From NCBI RefSeq assembly GCF_002278075.1, contig NZ_CP022989.1, forward strand, positions 2,604,001-2,668,000: DNA of 64,000 bases, written 5' to 3'. The notes below the pieces were generated by a model. The model saw only the letters and a list, made by a program, of their open reading frames with translations, was not told where the DNA came from and searched no databases. Shown here in pieces: positions 62,684 through 64,000 of this stretch (positions are counted from its first letter, which is position 1; the number at the start of each line of letters is the position of its first letter). Source of the stretch: Paraburkholderia aromaticivorans. GTDB taxonomy: Bacteria; Pseudomonadota; Gammaproteobacteria; Burkholderiales; Burkholderiaceae. A program made the translations under genes and the position numbers.

Positions 62684-63406
62684 ATGCGAGTCGGATTGTT
62701 CGTTACCTGCCTGATCGACCTGATGCGTCCCGAGATTGGGTTTTCGGTCATCAAGCTGATCGAAGCCGCGGGTTTCGAGGTGGTAGTGCCACCTGCCCAA
62801 ACCTGCTGCGGGCAGCCGGCCTATAACTCAGGGGACCGGCGCATCGCACGCGATCTGGCCGAGAAAACCCTGCGCGAATTTGAACAGTTCGATTACGTCG
62901 TGGTGCCGTCCGGTTCGTGCGGCGGCATGATCCGCACGCATTACGGCGACCTCTTCGCCGACGATCCCGAGCTCATGAACCGTTTCGGCCGGCTGCGCGC
63001 CAAAGTGTTCGAACTGACCGATTTCCTCGTGAACGTGGCCAAGGTGCAGTTGCAGCCGGGCGAGTTCGCCGGGCGGGTCACCTACCACGATTCCTGCTCC
63101 GGCTTGCGTGAGCTGGGCGTGAAGGCGCAGCCGCGCGCCTTGCTGGCGCAGGTTGGCGTGGCGGTGAGCGAAATGAAAGATTGCGAGCATTGCTGCGGTT
63201 TCGGCGGCACCTTCGCGGTCAAGTACGGCGATATTTCCACGGCGATCGTCGACGAAAAATGCGCGAATATCAGGGCGAGCGGCACGGGCGCGGTGGTGCT
63301 CGGCGACCTCGGCTGCATGCTGAATATCGAAGGCCGTTTGCGGCGTACCGGCGACGTCACCACGCGGGTGCTCCACATCGCGCAGGTGCTGGCCGGCGAC
63401 CTGTAA
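62684..63406 (+). CDS. lutA: LutA-like (Fe-S)-binding lactate-utilisation subunit
   Basis: A 240-residue protein of the LutA/YkgE family with two CCG domains: QTCCGQPAYNSG with the following GSCGG, and HDSCSGLRELG with EHCCGFGG later. These cysteine-rich motifs bind an unusual iron-sulfur cluster. With LutB and LutC it oxidises L-lactate to pyruvate in the cytoplasm. GAAGGAGGG precedes the ATG at 62684. lutB follows after 83 bp. Regulation probably involves the divergent IclR protein. Confidence 0.93.
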   Translation: MRVGLFVTCLIDLMRPEIGFSVIKLIEAAGFEVVVPPAQTCCGQPAYNSGDRRIARDLAEKTLREFEQFDYVVVPSGSCGGMIRTHYGDLFADDPELMNRFGRLRAKVFELTDFLVNVAKVQLQPGEFAGRVTYHDSCSGLRELGVKAQPRALLAQVGVAVSEMKDCEHCCGFGGTFAVKYGDISTAIVDEKCANIRASGTGAVVLGDLGCMLNIEGRLRRTGDVTTRVLHIAQVLAGDL

Positions 63407-63489
63407 CGTTCCTCGCCGCATTCCCACCGTTCTCAGATGCGCGCGCGTCAGCTTTCACGTGCGCTTTGCCCGATTACGCATAGGCCGCC

Positions 63490-64000
63490 ATGCAAGTCCA
63501 ATCCATGCAATTCAAGGCACGCGCTGGTCAGAAGCTCGCCGACCAGCGGTTGCAACAGAACCTCACCAAGCTGTCGACCAAATTCGTCTCGGCCCGCGCC
63601 GCGGCGATGACCGAGATCGACTTTCCGGCCACGCGCGCCGCGCTGAAGGAGCGCCGCAATCGCGCGCTGGAAAATCTCGACGTGTGGCTGGAAACTTTCG
63701 AGCGAGAGGCCGCCCGGCGTGGCGTGACCGTCCTGTTCGCCGAGACGACCCAGGAGGCTGCGCGGCTCGTTGGCGACATCGCGCGCCGGCACGAAGTGAA
63801 GAAGGTGATCAAGACCAAGTCGATGGTCACCGAAGAAATGCGCCTGAACGAAGTGCTCGCGCAAATGGGCGTGCAATCCATCGAAACGGATCTGGGCGAA
63901 TACATTCTCCAGATCAACGGCAACGAGCCCCCGAGCCACATCATCGCGCCGGTCGTCCATAAAGATAAGGACGAGATCGCCGATCTGTTCGCGAAGACCC
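63490..64000 (+). CDS. lutB: LutB-like iron-sulfur lactate-utilisation subunit, 5' part
   Basis: The first 170 codons of a LutB homologue, cut by the right edge. FKARAGQKLADQRLQQNLTK and continuing FPATRAALKERRNRALENLD match the N-terminus of the family. VIKTKSMVTEEMRLN is the characteristic motif, followed by GVQSIETDLGEYILQINGNE and PPSHIIAPVVHKDKDEIADL. The ferredoxin-like part is beyond the window. The ATG at 63490 lies 83 bp after lutA; its ribosome site is weak. Confidence 0.92.
   Translation, partial: MQVQSMQFKARAGQKLADQRLQQNLTKLSTKFVSARAAAMTEIDFPATRAALKERRNRALENLDVWLETFEREAARRGVTVLFAETTQEAARLVGDIARRHEVKKVIKTKSMVTEEMRLNEVLAQMGVQSIETDLGEYILQINGNEPPSHIIAPVVHKDKDEIADLFAKT

Overview
The window looks like a piece of the main chromosome of a high-GC betaproteobacterium of the Burkholderiaceae, most likely Paraburkholderia or Burkholderia. 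The reasons are the strongly GC-biased third codon positions, the glnA-ntrB-ntrC cluster, a pyruvate dehydrogenase operon whose E3 carries its own lipoyl domain, a phasin gene for polyhydroxyalkanoate granules, a fused kinase/acetyltransferase ArgA, and the DUF2950/DUF3300 pair. No prophage, plasmid replication gene, rRNA or CRISPR array is visible. One insertion sequence is present and can be delimited to the base.

Layout. 0-5 kb: tartrate/glycerate catabolism (partial glycerate kinase, tartrate dehydrogenase) with a divergent LysR regulator, then a short-chain dehydrogenase with its own divergent LysR. 5-12.2 kb: membrane PQQ glucose dehydrogenase, an AraC-type regulator overlapping a VOC/glyoxalase-fold protein, a small membrane protein, a YfcE-like phosphoesterase and a ProP-type osmolyte transporter. 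12.9-22 kb: yggX and argA on the minus strand, hrpA facing argA across only 23 bp, and a YadA-like trimeric adhesin. 22.5-26.5 kb: a secreted YVTN propeller, a membrane hydroxylase, an EI24-type membrane protein and a CinA-like protein. 26.8-32.1 kb: rhodanese and the nitrogen block glnA-ntrB-ntrC, with a visible sigma-54 promoter and two NtrC-type sites. 32.2-43.7 kb: an S9 peptidase, xthA, a small unknown protein, initiator tRNA-fMet, a secreted unknown protein, a decayed gene, an amino-acid racemase, a CodA-type deaminase, oligopeptidase A, an acyltransferase and folD.

44-50.4 kb: the secreted/envelope DUF2950-DUF3300 pair, a 34-bp degenerate tandem repeat, and a PAS-histidine kinase/FixJ-type two-component pair that diverges from the pyruvate dehydrogenase operon. 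50.6-57 kb: aceE-aceF-lpdA ending in a strong terminator. 57.3-64 kb: phasin with a clear promoter and a repeated operator-like motif, a PbpG-type endopeptidase, a 1709-bp ISL3-family element with an 8-bp target duplication, an IclR regulator, lutA and the start of lutB.

Functionally the region is mostly core metabolism and its control: carbon entry (tartrate, glucose oxidation in the periplasm, lactate via LutAB, pyruvate to acetyl-CoA), nitrogen assimilation (GlnA under NtrBC), arginine and folate steps, and storage (phasin). The most informative observations are the intact IS that landed in a shared bidirectional terminator, its divergently encoded passenger gene, the symmetric and apparently leaderless argA/hrpA start region, the glnA enhancer-promoter, and two intergenic minisatellites. 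I did not find a clearly new multi-gene system; the best candidates are the IS passenger gene and the DUF2950/DUF3300 pair.
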